From contig PLLJ01000055.1 of assembly GCA_003140935.1 (NCBI GenBank), positions 1 to 39,297 on the forward strand: 39,297 nt of DNA, in the 5' to 3' direction. Below the pieces are notes generated by a model. The model was given only the letters and a program-made list of their open reading frames with translations. It did not search any database and was not told where the DNA came from. The translations under genes were made by a program, and so were the position numbers. The stretch is from Candidatus Omnitrophota bacterium. Its GTDB lineage: Bacteria > Omnitrophota > Omnitrophia > Omnitrophales > Aquincolibacteriaceae. Shown here piece after piece: positions 14,950 through 29,900 of the stretch (its first letter is position 1; each line of letters begins with the position of its first letter).

Positions 14950-17900
14950 CCCGGCGTTCCCGCCGTTCCTGCGCCGGATCCTAAAGCCGACAAAATCCAC
15001 TTCATGCAGAATCTGCAGCAGCAAAAGGATCTTCAAGATCAGACGAAAGAAAATCCTCTTGAAGGAGTTAGTCCCGCGACAGCTGGACAGCAAAATCCTT
15101 TTTCAGGTGATATCCCGCAAGGCCAGACACCCCAGATCTCCACTTCTTTTTTGACCGGTCAAAATCCTTTAGCCGGGAAAACAGCGGAAGGCGCGATCAC
15201 TTCGAAGGATGAGGCGTTGGGGATCGTGACCGTTACCTACAACGATGGCACTTATTTCAAATATAATGATACGAGCAACAAGATCCTTGAGATCTGCGAC
15301 AAAACGCGTCCGGTGCTTGATGACACAGGGAAGATTACCGGCTATGCGCTTGAGACCCGCCAATTTTCGTATGAGACAAGTTCGGAGAACATGAACAGTG
15401 TTTCTTATGTTCGCGTGATCACGGTGGGACAGAATGATCAGCTCAGCACGTATCAAAAGTTCACGACGCTTGCAGATGGCCAGCTGGATAAGCTGATCGA
15501 GACCGGTTATTGGCTCTTGGATGATTCGACACAGCAATATGTCCAATCAGTCTCGGTCCGGTACAGCGGCGATCAAGTGACGGTTTATGACCGGACCGCA
15601 GATCCTTCCTATTATATAGAAAGGACCTATGAACAATTGCCGGCCGGCGAGAACCGTCTTTTGAGGTATCAAAAGATCGAAGGGGCTTTGACGCCCGTTG
15701 ATCTCGAGATCCGGTACGATGATGAAGCCGGTCGCGTGACGGTGATCGACCGATCCCAGGGCGGTGCGTCCGCTCCCACGACCGTTAATTTCTGGGAATA
15801 CGGTCTAGCGAACCAGAACGAACGCGGCGCCCTTCTCGCTGTGGGAGAAATGGACTCCGCAAGCGGTCAGGTTCTTTCCCGGATGGACATTAAAGTGACC
15901 ACCTATCAGATCACCTCGCCCCAGGCCCCGTCCCAACTTCTTATTTTCGAACGTCTCGCCAATGATGGTTTCGGTCGCGTACTTCGCTATCGCGATACCG
16001 GCATTGATCTCGAATATGTTTACGCAGTGGATCCGGCCACCGGTATTGAGGCGATGACCGTCCTGAACTATACGTCGAACACCTTTATCAAGATGAGTTA
16101 TATAGAAGGGGCAGCGCCGGATGCGGCGAGTGGGGTGGTCGATAGTTTCCAGAATATCCTCGCAGCCGGAACATTCACACTGGCTGGAACCGTGCCTACC
16201 TATAAGAACCTCATTGAAAAGGTTCAAGGCGAGTGGGTCGTTGCGGATCCCAGCAGCAGCAAGATCTTCGATGTTTATTCGTCATTCCCGAGCGATGAAT
16301 GGGGGACGCTAGTGCGGAGCCGCGGGCCGCCTGAACCGGGCGCCGCAACTCTCGCGGACTATCGCTACGCCTACGATCCCGCGACCCGTCAAGTCTATGC
16401 CTACGATACCACGAATCTCCGTTACGCCCTTTACGATTGGAAAGATCCCCAAACCCCGCGTCTTTTAGAACAAGGCAATATTGTTTTGGATAATAGCGGC
16501 AATGTCCTCTCCCGCACGGCCACCAGGACCTATAATGCCGAGATCCTCGGTCCCGTGACCGTTCCCGCTACCGAATATGAGACCGCGATCGCTTTTGCCT
16601 CGGCGAATGCCGCGCTTCAGTTGCGTTCCGGTATTGTCGCCGCCAACATTGAAAACCTTTCGATCCTGACAGATCCCAATGATGTAAGCCACTTGACGGT
16701 GGTTCTGCGTCATGGAGATATCCAATATTATTACCGGTATGATGTTCAGGCGAATGTGAGTGTTCTCGATAAGACCCGGACGCCCAATGCCGATGGGAAA
16801 ACTTTTAAGATCGTTATCTATGATGCCCAGGGTCGCGAGACGGGCGAATCCGAGGAGGCCCAGGACGGCACGCTGGCTCCTCAGATGGAGTACCGTTATG
16901 AGACCGCCGGGGAAGTGATCATTATTGACCGGGGCCAGGCGCACACCGTACGGGTTGCGGTTTTGAATGCGGACGGAACGATCGGTCAGACGCTTCGCGC
17001 CGGTTTTTATGACGACGCCAATAAGATCTACTCCCTCCAAGGTCCTGATGATACGGAGGCTAAATGGTATACCTACGGCCCGGAAGGCGGCGACGGCATC
17101 ATGCTGACGAAAGATGATGTTCTGACGACACGTCCCGTTCGGGGTCCGCAGCCGGGAACGGCTGGCAAAGGCTGGCGCCGTCCCGGTGGCGAAAATACAA
17201 CCATAGATGAATTGATCCGTCAACTTAATGCGAAGTTCAAGACTTATCAAGAATGCGCCGAAGAGAGGCTTCGTTCACAGGGAAGCATGACGACCCAGTG
17301 CGAAGATCTGCTTGATTCAGTCTCCGGTCTTCAAAAGAAGATCGAGGATGAACAGTATAACCAGGGTGGCGCTCCGCAATTCGGAGGCAGAGGCGGAAAT
17401 GGGAATCTCGATCTGAACTACCACGGCCCGGCGCCGACGCCGGCTTTTGTCGCGGCTATGGCAGGGCTGGGCAGCGCACCGATCAATGACCCGATGGCGG
17501 CAGTGGTGGATAACGCGGACGGAAGCAAAACGATCTCGCTGAACGGTTTGGTGGAGATCTGGCAGGCGGGTGCGGACGGGTGGGGGAAAGGGAACGATAT
17601 GCTGTCGCAGGTGACGGAAACCGCGACGCATACCACTTGGTATTATGATGCGACGGGCCGAGCGACCAGCGCGAAGGACGGAAGTGGGAACCTTTTAGCG
17701 GAATACTTCTATGACGAGGTCCCGGGCCAGATCCGCGTTTCCCAGTCGAACGGGAACAAATACACTTATACGTACACGGATGCCAAAGATCCTTTTGGTT
17801 CCGCGAAGCTTGTGACCGCCGAATTCGATCGTGGAGGTTCGCATTATGTGGAGACTTATAGCGGAGATCGTTTAAGCGTTCTTGAGAAAGACGGCGTCCG

Positions 17901-20900
17901 TACGGATTACACTTATGATCTTGCTTTGAATCAAGCGGTGCTTACTTCCGCGACAGGGACGCGCATTGTGGATCTTGGCGGGGACGGGAAACTTGGGACC
18001 GCGGATGATTATCTGGTAGGTGGGACCGACACGACACTGCTTGTCACGAAGGACGCCGATCAAAAACTTCAGAGTATTGAAGACCTGACCAACGGGACGA
18101 TCACGACCTTCGGGTATGCCGGCACGCAAGTGTCCATTGCAACGAATTGGACGAGCGGTGGAGTGATCAATGCGGTGACAGTCGATCTTGGCAAGGACGG
18201 AGCGCTGGGGACTTCCGATGACCGCCTTCTATATATAAGCGGGATCTATAACGGGAATCTTTTTGCCGAGACGTTTGACGCAGCCGGACACATACTTTCG
18301 TGGGAAGGCTATGTGGAGGTTGCACGTCGGGATGCCGACGGTCGCCTTTTGCGCTCAGACGGCACGGTCGCCATGACGGAAGAGGAGGCTGCAAAGGACC
18401 TTGCGCATCAATGGATCACTTATACTTGGAAGAGTGTTGAAACGCCCGGGGTGCTCTCGCTTCCGGAAGCAGAGCGCGGGGATGGGCTGGATTGGACAGT
18501 CGCAATCTCCACTTATGTTTTAGAAGGCACGGAGCGTACCCTCGATAACCAAATGACCTACAAACTCGGGGTAGATGATCTTTTCGGGACCGCCGATGAT
18601 CAATTAAGCATTGCTCAGGGTTATGACGCGGCGAATAAAGTTGATTACGAACAGACGTATGATGACAAGGCCCGGGTTGTTCTTTATAGGAACCTGGATA
18701 CCGGCGATGAACTTCGTTATGTCTATGATGATACGGCAAAGAAGGTCACGATCACCTCGAGCGGCAACTACTTCAAACAGGTTTATAAATTTGACGACAA
18801 GCATCCGGGTGACTTTTCGTTCGCGCGTCTTGTCGAGGAGGAACGCGACGGGATCAAGCGGCTCTGGGACGAGGATGAACAGCTGATCTCGACCGTTGAT
18901 ATCGAAACGGGTCTGGAGGTTAAGGAAAAGAGCGGCCACTTCGTAACTTCGGTGACGGATAAGGATGGTATCACGACATTCTTTCAAGACGGTGTGATCC
19001 TCTCGGTCGTCAAGCGCGACGGGACCGTGCTCAGGACTTACACGCATATTGTGGATCCCGCGACGGGGGAACTTCGGGACGTAAATTTTGAAGGCAAGGA
19101 TACGCTCGAAAAGATCACGATCTGTCTTTCCGGGGAAACTTCCGGCTGCTCGAATTACCGGGTGATCTACGAGAACGGGATCATGCTGGAATATCAGATG
19201 AAGGATAACCGGCCGGTACTTGTCTGGGTGGGCGATCCCTTGGGTATCGAATTCACGCAGCAGATCGATGAAGCGACCGGCTCCATGACGGTCCGTTACA
19301 ACGACGGACGTACGAATTTTTATTCTCAGATCGCTGGCTTCTACGAGATCCAACGCTCGATCAATCTCCGGGGCGAGGTCGAGGACTACTGTTACTACGG
19401 CTCCGCGATGGGAGCGGCCTGCAAGAGCGTTGACCTTGAGGCCTCCAAAAAGAAGATCCAGGGCGCGATCGATGCGTTACCCGCTTCCGGGGCGGACACC
19501 GGCACCACGAAATTCACAGTCCCGGACCTGACGCCCGAGAATCCCGGTCTTGATTACTCGATCCGTCATGACGGCACGATTGTTTTTTACGCGACGCGCA
19601 GCAAAACGGAATGGCAGGAAACGCCAAGTGCTTTATACACGATCGGGAAATTCGATCATGTGACGATCTCCCAGTTGGACGCGTCCAGTAAAGTGACGCA
19701 AGCGATCGAATTGCGGGCGGACGGCACACTCGCGAACATTACAACATACGACACGGACGGCCGGGTCACAAATTCCTACAGTTACAATCCCGACGGCAAG
19801 AAGATCTTGAGCCACAGTATTTACACGTATTATTCGGCGGATACCCAGTCAAAAGACTTCCGTCTTTTAAAGCTTGTCGAGACCTACAGCATCGGGGATC
19901 TGAATCTGAGCGCGATCAAGGATGTGACGGGCCCTCTGGGCGCTCTTGAGAGTCGCGTTCATTATCTCCCGCTTCACGCGGAGGCTCAGAAATTCACGAA
20001 GGAGGAGAACAAGCCCGATGTGACGGAAGCGACTTTCGGCCGTTTTGATTATTTAGGGCTTGGCCTCGTGGATTACACGGAGAATTTCCGCCGTCCTCTT
20101 GTGGCGGGCGGGGATCCGGTTTTCTTATCGAGCGTCCAACAGCAGTATTCTGTTTTTCAACTTGTCAGAAGCGTGACTTATAAGAATCTGACAAGCACGA
20201 AGCCTTGCGGGGACGGTTTCTCGGGCTGCGAGATCACGAGCCTTGATGAATTCACGTATTTGCCGGGGACCCAGGACCTTGATTTCACGAAACGGTACTG
20301 GGTTTCGGGCAATGATATTAATAACAAAGTGCTTCAAAGCGTGTTTCGCACGGAGCAGGTGGATGATTACACGAGCGTGACGCATGATTTCGGGAAAGAT
20401 TTCGTCGAAGACACCGCTCCCGGTGGTGACGACAAATTTACAGTGCAAACCTCGGTGGCAGTGGGGAATGATCTGGATGGAGACACCACGCGCGAGGAAT
20501 GGGGCACAGAGGTCATTGAGTACGATGACATTTCCGACTTCAGTTATTGCCACAAAGACGGTTACACAGAAGCGTTCCGTCTCGGGCTTTTCACGGACCG
20601 TCAGAGCCATACGTTCCAGTATGATGTGAACGGTGACGGGTCGGTGACGCGCACGAAATCATTCAAGTTCGTGCGCGGCGTGGAAACTTCCGAGGTCAGT
20701 TACAGCGAATCCCAAAGACGCCTCGGCTGGGAGGACGGCTATGAGGGGACGCTGGCCGATTCACTGCTCGGGGACTTGACTGCCGCCGAACTCGAGAATT
20801 TCAAAGGCCAAGAATTCTCTTTCACCCGCACCTGGAAATTCGGTTTTGACAAAGAGGAAGAAGACCGCATCTTCCGTTCCGAGAGTTATTCGGTCACGTC

Positions 20901-23900
20901 CCGCGATGATAAATCCACGCGCACGGTTTCTCGCGATGTGGTGACCGATCTTTTGACGTACACAAATCAAAGAAGGATCGATCCAGCGCATCAGACGGCT
21001 GAGGAGGCCGCCGTTCGTCAGGAGCTTTTGGGCACCGGCGCTCTCGCCATTACCTCGGATAAGGACATGTTCGAATCCTGGAGTTATGCGGGCGGTTTTG
21101 ATACGGAGCAGTTACTCCTGGATCACAGTTTCTCGCTGGATGTGTACGGGGACGGAACGGTGACCCGCACCAAGAATTTCAAAGTGGACGGGGGCAGTGA
21201 GACGGGTGAGATCAATTACAGCGAGACCGAAGACATCGCGCACAACACGATCTCTTATGACGGTGTTCATACGGTATGGGAGCTCATGTTGAGCTCTGAT
21301 CTCTGGACCAACCCGAACTGGGCCGAAGAGCATGTGAACCGGACCCAGACCTGGAGCGTGTCCTTTGAGGTGGATTCCGCGGAGCGCCAGGCGCGTCATG
21401 TCCCTCCTTACGAAGGGGAGTCTTATCAGCTGACCTCTGCGGACGGGAAGATCACCCGTAGCGCCAATTGGGACGCCATCAAGGGGGAGTCCTTCTATAA
21501 TTACGTGGAGCAGGTGAAGATCCCTTACGACACGATCACGGTCAACGGTATCCATGTCGGGGAAAGCCTCTTGGGGGACGTGAAAGGCGACAAGAACTGG
21601 AGCCCGAAGAGCATTCTTTACATGACGTCCTCCCGTGAAGCGTTCAATGTCAGGGACCGCTTCATCGATTCAGAATCCTATCAAGTGACCTCCCGCGACC
21701 GCAAAGAAACGCGGACGATGACGGTGAACCGTAATGATCCGGATGGTCCGCGCGTGACGTATTCGTCATCCGTTCGTGCGACGCGTGCCGAGATGCAAGC
21801 CCTGATGGATGATCCGAAGACGACGATCTTGCCGGCCGAGCGCGAAATGTTCATGAGCGTTTTTAACGATCCCGCATTTGAACACAATCCTTTTTATCTC
21901 GTGACCGGATCCAGCGATGCCTTTAATGTTCCTCAGCTCCAGAAACGCGCGCGTGTGATCACAAGCAAAGCCTATCAAGTGACCTCGCGGGACGGCGATG
22001 TGACGCATTCTCTTGTGATCGACGACCATGTTCCGGAAGGTTATCCGATCGCGACCTATCAGCGTCAAGAGCGTATGCTGAAAGCTGACATTGAAAAGGT
22101 CCTGGCGGATCCTGCGAACACATTGGTCCCTCCTGGAACGACGATGCTCGATTCCGGGAAGACGCTTGCCGAGACCCTTCAGGCCGCTCTCAATAGCAAT
22201 CCGTTTGCGACCTTTTATATGACCACCTCGAACTATTATTATCCGGACGGGTCGACGACCCCGAAAGCAAGTTCTTTTGGATATTCCTGGAGCTCGCGGG
22301 ATGGGAACAAGAGTTACAACATTGGGATCAATGAAAAAGCTCCGGACGGTCCCGAAATGACTTTTACTCAAACGCAGAAGGTGAGTCATCAAGCGGCGCT
22401 TGGGATCGCGAACCAGATCGGAGACGCTGCGAAAAAAGCGGATGCTCTTGCGGCGCTCAATGGCAATCCGATTGCCTCGATCAGCATGTCACTGACGGGA
22501 ATGGGGGACCCGGTCTACCAATGGACAAGTTCTCTTGACCCCAACCTGAGTTTTTCGATGAGCGTGAATAATTCGGTGCCCGTGGGTGTGGCTAATACGC
22601 CGACCGGTACGGAGATCACTTTCAGTCGGAATATTCGTGTGAGTCGCTCGGAAGTCGTCTCGAAGATCGGTTTGATCCCGAGTGACGCGGTCAAAGCCGA
22701 TGAACTCGCGCGGCTCGACGCGTGCACCAATTGTGTTTATTTCACGAAACAGGAAGGGATCACGAGTGATCCGGACGCAAGTTACCAGTGGTCCGCACTC
22801 GGGGATCCGAACAATGCCTTTACTCTGACGCTGAATTCTCATGTGCCGGTCGGGATCCCGAATGCAAGCGGTGTTTATCCGAGCATGAAGACCGAAGCAA
22901 GTGTTAGTACGAACACCCGTGTTTCGCGCAGTGTCGCGTTGGGTTATATCAACGCGGACGCGAACGGCGAGTGGATCGCGAATCCAGACGACCGCGCCGC
23001 GGCCCTTGCGGCGTACAATGCGGCGGTCGCGCTCGAGAGCTCTTTTTATAAGGTCCAATCGGGGATCGCCGATCCGGTCTTGCAGTGGACCGTTGGCAGT
23101 GATCCAAACACAAGTTATTCCCTCCTTCTGAAGGACAACATCGCCGCCGGATGGCACAGCGCCATTTTTAGTTTTAACAGGAGGGTGAGTCGTGATTCGG
23201 TTGCAGCGCAATGCAGTAATTTGCCGCCGACGGATTCCAGACGGATGGCGTTCGAAGCGGCGATTATGGTGCCTGCGGATGCGTACTATATGTCGATGGG
23301 TGATCGCGGACCGACGTATCAGTGGACCGATAAGGCAAATAAGAACCTCAGCTACAGCCTTTCGCTTGACGAGAAGTTCCCGGCCGGTAATGCGTTCCAA
23401 GTTCCGCCGGTCATCACTTTCACGACCAACTTCCGCGTCAGCGTCGCGGAAGCCTTGGCCGATTTTGATCTTATTCAGGATCCCGCGAGGCGCGACGAAG
23501 CTAAGAGCAAGCTCACGGGCACTGTCCCGGTTTATCGGGCGCTCAGTGATGGAGTTTCCGCGATCGACGGGATCGACCCGGTCTATCAATTCGCGGATGC
23601 CAGCGATGCCGATACGAATTATACCGTTTCACTTCGCAGTGGCGTGCCGGTCGGTGATCCGCCAACCTATACCGGCCGTGAGGCGACGTTCGGGATCTCG
23701 AAACGCGTGAACCAGCGTGAGATCGAACAATGGCTTAATGATCAGGCGATCACGCTGGTCGCGCAAGGGATAACACCCGCCGAGGCACTCCAGAATGTCG
23801 AAATTTTTTATTTATCCAAAGGTAGCGCGGCGGAAGCGGGACAATATCAATGGACGAGTTTTCAGGATCCGAACAAGAGTTACAGTCTGCAGGTCCGCGA

Positions 23901-26900
23901 GGATCTCAAACAAAAAACACTTACGGCTACGACGCAGGTAAGTTCGGCGACCGTCGCAGCGGAACTTGCGGCTGCCATCGCAGCGGGAACGATCACAGCG
24001 GACGATTCTCGCAAGCAAAAGATCGAAGCTGCGATTGCTGATGGCTTGACTTTTTTTAAGACAACGGGGGATAAGGGTCCAAACTACCAGTGGGCGAGCG
24101 ATTCGAACAAGAACATGAGTTATAGTCTTGGCGTCGATACCCTCGTTCCCGTCGGAGACGCCTCTGCGGACGGGACTTATGCGAATCACAGGACTGAGCT
24201 CAACATTACGGTCAGCGTTCGCTCAAGCATTGAAGCGGTGCTGAACCAATTGAACCTCATCGCGGATGTTGCGAACCGTGAAGAGGCCCGTGCCCAGCTT
24301 TTGAAGAAGGGAACGGCGGTTTCGCGAACGGTAACGGACGGCGCTTCCGCACAGGACGGGGTGGATCCCGTTTATCAGTTCGGGGATACAGGGAATCCCG
24401 ATGTCAATTACAGTATTGCGGTCCGGAGCGGCTTACCGTCCGGCATTCCCGATATCAACGGTGTTTACACGTCCTTCCATAGCGAAGCGACATGGAATAT
24501 TTCAACGCGTGTTGGCAAAGCGGATGTTCAGCAGTGGCTCAGCCAGCAAGGTCAAGAGTGGCTCGCCAAGCAGGGCTTTCAGCTCATCAATAACGGCGTT
24601 GATCTCGCGACAGCATTTGAGGACACTTCGCTTTATTATCTCTCGCAAGCCGGGACGAAGGACAGCGGTCAATATCAATGGTCGAATATTTCGGACCCGA
24701 ATACAAGTTTCAGCTTGCAGGCCCGGGATACTTTTAAACAGGTGACGGTCAACGCAACGACGCAAGTGAGCTCAGAGACCGTCACCGCAGAACTTACGGC
24801 CGCTCTCGCGGCTGGAACGATCACAGTGAGCGATTCCCGGAAAGCATCGATCGAAAACGCGATCGCGAACGGGAAGATCTTTTCGAGAAGCACGGGAGAT
24901 CAGGGGCCGAATTATCAGTGGTCGAGTGAGACGGACAAGAATCGAAGCTACAATCTCGCCGTGGACAAGAATTTCCCGGTCGGACTCGAAGACCCGCAAA
25001 CGCAGCGTTATATGTCCTTTCGAACTGAACTGTCGATCACCACGAGTGACCGTGTGAGCGCCGAGTACGTTGCGCTGCAAGCTGGTTTAATCAAGGATGC
25101 TGCCAATGTTGCTGAAGCGAGAGCGAAACTCGCACTGCCCGGAGTTGCCGTGTCGCGTACTGTGACGGACGGAGTGATGGCGACCGACGGTGTGGAACCG
25201 GTTTATCAATTCGCAGACCCTCAAGACCAGGATACGAGCTACAGCCTTACGGTCCGGACGCTTGTGCCGGTCGGGGATCCGCCAGTCAATTCGGGGACAG
25301 AAGTCACGTGGGGGATCTCACGCCGCGTGGATCCTGCCGCAGCCCTTGAGGATCTCCAAAAGTATGAAATTGATCCAGCGCGGATCGCCGCATTCGAAGC
25401 AGCGATGGCCCAGGGCGATGCCGTTTATTTGTCGCAGGCCGGTTCGGACGACAAGAGCCGGCAGTATCAATGGACGCACCGTTATGATGCGGCCGATCCC
25501 GGCGCTTCAAACATCAATTATTCATTGACAGTGAAGGATTTTGATTCCGAAGCGATCTTTACCGTTTCGACCCAGGTAAGCCTGGAGACGGTGACGGCGC
25601 AGATCGCGATCCTGGACCAGGATTTTGCAGCCCGCAAAGCGGAGATCGACACAGAAAAGGCGAAACCTTCGGCCACGCCGGAGCAGATCGCGGCCCTTGA
25701 TGCGGCCTTGGCGGTGCTTATCGCAGACCGCGATACAAAACGCACGTTGATCCAAGCTGCGATTGCGGACGGTAAGATCTTCAGCCGGCAGGAAACCTGG
25801 GGAGCAGATCCTTCGTATTCGTGGGCGAGCAATTCGAATGTGAATGTGAATTACAGTCTCGGGCTCAACACGAAGGTGCCTGTCGGGCTCCGTGATCCGC
25901 AGACGCAGCAGTACACGTCTTTCAGGACCGAAATTTCTTTTACGCGCTCGGAGCGTACAAGTCTCGCTGTGATCATGGGGCAGGCCAACGGCATCGCAGA
26001 CCCCAAGAAGAAAGCAGAAGCGCTAGCTGCGATCGGTGTAACGGATGCCGCCGGCGGCGCGTTCTACAAGGCTTCAACAGACGGCAAAGATCCGGTCTAT
26101 CAGTGGACGAATCCCAAGAATCTTGATGAGAGTTGGAATCTTTCCATGAATAATCACGTTCCGAACGGGACCGAGGCGAATCCGCTGCCGCCTTCAACCG
26201 AAATGATCTTTACTCATTCGGTCCGGTTGAGCAAGAGCGATGTCGCGGCCTTTGTTGCTCTGATCGCGGATCCCGCCAAGAAAACTGAGGCAGAAGCGGC
26301 GCTGGATACCGGCCGGGATTTTTATCGTTCCCAGGCCGGGGATGACGATCCGGTTTATCAGTGGACGAACAAGAATAATTCCGGGATCAGTTACAGCGTG
26401 ACCGAGAATAATCACGTTCCTGTCGGGTTGCCTGACGCAAACGGGAATTACACGCAATTCACGACCGAATTTGTTTTTGCGCACAACGAACGCACGAGCC
26501 TTCAGGAGATGCTCACGCTGATTCCCTTGATCGTGGACACCACGAAACAAAGCCAGGCCTATTTGGCGCTTTTTGATGGGGAGATTTACTCTCGTGCCCA
26601 GGCAGGCAATGACGATCCTTCTTATCAGTGGACGGGCCTGAAGGATCAGAACGTAAGCTATACCCTGTCGAAAAATCCGCGTCTCGATACCGTGAGCTTC
26701 AGCCGCACGAAACGGGTAAGCCAGGCGCAGGTTGCGCTGGAACGCGATACGTTGACGACAAACTACAACACCGACAAGACAGCCCTTGAAGCTCAGATCG
26801 CCGCGCTTTCTGACGGCGATGAAAAAGCCGCTCTTGTCGCCTCGTTGGATCGTCTGACCTCGGAATATGCGGCTCGCCTCAGCAGGATCAATGCCGCGCT

Positions 26901-29900
26901 CGCGGATGCGAAAGGGAATGTCTTTTACATGTCCCAGGCCGGCAACGATGATCCGAGTTATCAATGGTCCAGTGCGGCCAATAAGAATTTGAACTATAGC
27001 CTGTCGACCAATACGAAAGTTCCTGTCGGAGAAACGGGGACGGCCGGAGCAGGTGTCAGGACCGAATTGACGTTCAACCGGACCGAGCGCTCGAGCATTG
27101 CGGAAGCGCAAGCGAAACTCGCCTTGATCCGCGATGCTGGGGACAGGACCGAGGCCCAGGCGGCACTCGATGCCCAGGCTGCCACGGCAGGATCAGCGAT
27201 TTACCGGTCATTGACGGACACAGAATCTGTTTTGGATTTTGTTGATTACAATTATCAATTCACGGATGTCACAAATCCCGACAAAAGTTACAGCATCACC
27301 GTCAATTCGGGCGCTCCCGGTGGAACCGTGGAAGCGGTCTGGAGCATTTCACTCCGGATCGGTCGCGCCCAGGTGGTGACGGCCCGCGATTACATCACCG
27401 CGAATTATTCCGCGGCCCGTACTGATCTTGAAGCGCTTATCGTTGCGCAAAGTGCGGATCCCGCAAAAGTGGCATTGCTACAACAGTCCTTGGCGGACCT
27501 GACGGCGAATTATCAGGCGAAACTTGATGATATCAACGCCGCGCTCGCAGACGGGGATTCGTTCGTGATGTCTCAAGCCGGTTCCAATGACCCGAACCGG
27601 CAATATCAGTGGACAAGCAAGACGAATGCCAATATCAGTTATAGCCTGAACGTGAAAGAGAGCTGGCAGGAGGCAACCTTCACGCGGACCGTGCGGGTCA
27701 GTGCCGAAGATGTCGCAAAACAGTTCGCTTATCTTAAGGACACCGGTGATTCCCGTTACACCAACCTTCAAATGGCTCTGATCGATAGCCGGCTCTTTTA
27801 CAAGAGCCAGTCAGGCAATGACGATCCATCTTTTCAATGGTCGAGCGAGACGAACCGGAACCTAAGTTACAGCATGTCGCTTAATACGAAGATCGGGGTC
27901 GGCATCCCGAACGCGCTCGGTATCTACCCGAGCACTAAGACCGAAGTGACATTTACCCGCAACGAGCGTGTGACGGTGGCCGAAGCCCAAAGCAAATTGG
28001 CACTCGTGGGTGATCCCGACTACCGCACTGCCGCGACAGCCGCCCTCGAACAGGCCGGGGTCGTGGTCTATCGCGCGCTTACGGACGGGGAATCCGCCGC
28101 CGATTTCGTGGATCCTGTCTATCAATTCTCGAACGTCTCGAATTCTGACATCAATTATTCTCTTGCGATCAAGAGCGGGATCCCGGTCGGGGAGCTCAAC
28201 CCGGACGGCTCTTATCCGAGCACGAGAACGGAAGCGGTCTGGAACATTTCGGAACGGATCAGCAGGGACTCCGTGCGCCAGAATATTTTGGCGGATGCCA
28301 CCGGCGAATGGATCTCGGATACCGCAAAACGCAATGACGCGTTAGCGGCGCTTGCGGATGGAGAGATTTTTTCCAAGTCTTATGCTGGCCCCAAGGATAA
28401 CGTGACCTATCAGTGGACGAGCCGGACGAATCCGAATATGAGCTACAGTCTTTTGGTGAAAGACAAAGCAAATCCAGTGACGGGGAACAACTGGCATGAG
28501 GCAACTTTCAACAGGACCCGACGCGCCAGCCGCGAAGAGGTCGCCGCTCGCTATGCCTACCTCCAAGGTACCGGGGATTCCCGTTACGCGGGCCTTGAGG
28601 CGGCCATGGCTGATGCGGACGGAACGCTTTTCTATATGTCGCAGGCCGGCAACGACGACCCGAGTTTTCAATGGGCAAGCATTACCGACCATAATCTTAA
28701 CTATAGTTTGTCGGTCAATTCGAAAGTGCCGGTAGGGGAAGCCGGTACGCCCGCTGCGGGTTTCAAGACCGAAGTGACGTTTACGAAGAGTTCCCGGGAG
28801 AGCATTGAGCAGGCGATGAAGCAGGCGCAACTGATCGTGGATCCTTCCGACCGCGCAGAGGCGTTGGCGGCCCTTGCAGTATTTGGGACCGTGGTTTCCA
28901 GGACTTTGTCCGACGGGGAATCCGCCTCTGACGGTATCGATCCCGTTTATCAGTTCACGGATGTCGCGAACCCGGACAAGAGCTATAGCATGGCAGTCCG
29001 CAGCGGCGTTCCGGTTGGGAATCCGCCGGCGAACACTGGGATCGAAGCCACGTGGAATGTGACGGAACGGATCAGCAAAACACAAGTGGAAACGGCACGC
29101 GGCTATATCACATCAGATTACAATGCAGCCAAAGCCGCTATTGATGCGCTTATTGCTGCGCCGGACACGGATCCCGCGCAGGTGGCCGTATTGCAGCAGA
29201 CATTGGCTGTCCTCACGGCGAATTATTCTGCGAAACTGGCCAGCATCAACGCAGCCATCGATGACGGGGACGTGTTCACGATGTTGTATGCCGGGGAAAA
29301 CGACAGGGTCACCGGCGTGACTTATCAGTGGACGAGCCGCACTAATCAGAACATCAACTACAGCATTCAGGTCAAGGAGAACTGGCGTGAGGCGAACTTC
29401 AACCGGAACGAGCGCGTGAGCCGGGAAACGGTTGAGCACGAATTGACCCGTCTGGCGCCGACGGACAGCCGTTATGCGACGCTTCAGGCGGAGATCGCCG
29501 ACGGACAGATCTTTTATATGTCACGGTCTGGGAATGATCAGGTGTCTTACCAATGGGCAAGCGGGGCGAATAAGAACATGAATTACGGACTTTCGCTTAC
29601 GCTTGTGAACGGGAGCATCCAACTTACGGTTTCGTCCACGGAAAGGATGAGCGTCGAATTTGTTCGTGCACAGACCGGACTGATCCGTGATGTCAGCGAT
29701 AAAGCCGATATCGATACCGCTTTGACGCAGGAAGGTTTGGTGGTGTATCGAGCCCTATCGGACGGGGAATCCTCGCTAGACGGCAATGCCGTAAATCCGA
29801 CGTATACCTTCACGGACACCGCTAACAGCGACCGCAATTATACGATTACAGTGAATTCGACGGCGCCGGATGGCCCCGAAGCCACCATCAATATTTCGAC

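Noticed and set aside
22489-23589. A 366-codon open frame on the minus strand inside the giant gene, and other long antisense frames (26194-27111, 32896-33843)
   Set aside because: They lie wholly opposite the continuous + frame, have Arg/Ile-rich composition without domains, and repeat with the same period as the coding strand. They are products of codon bias in the repeats.
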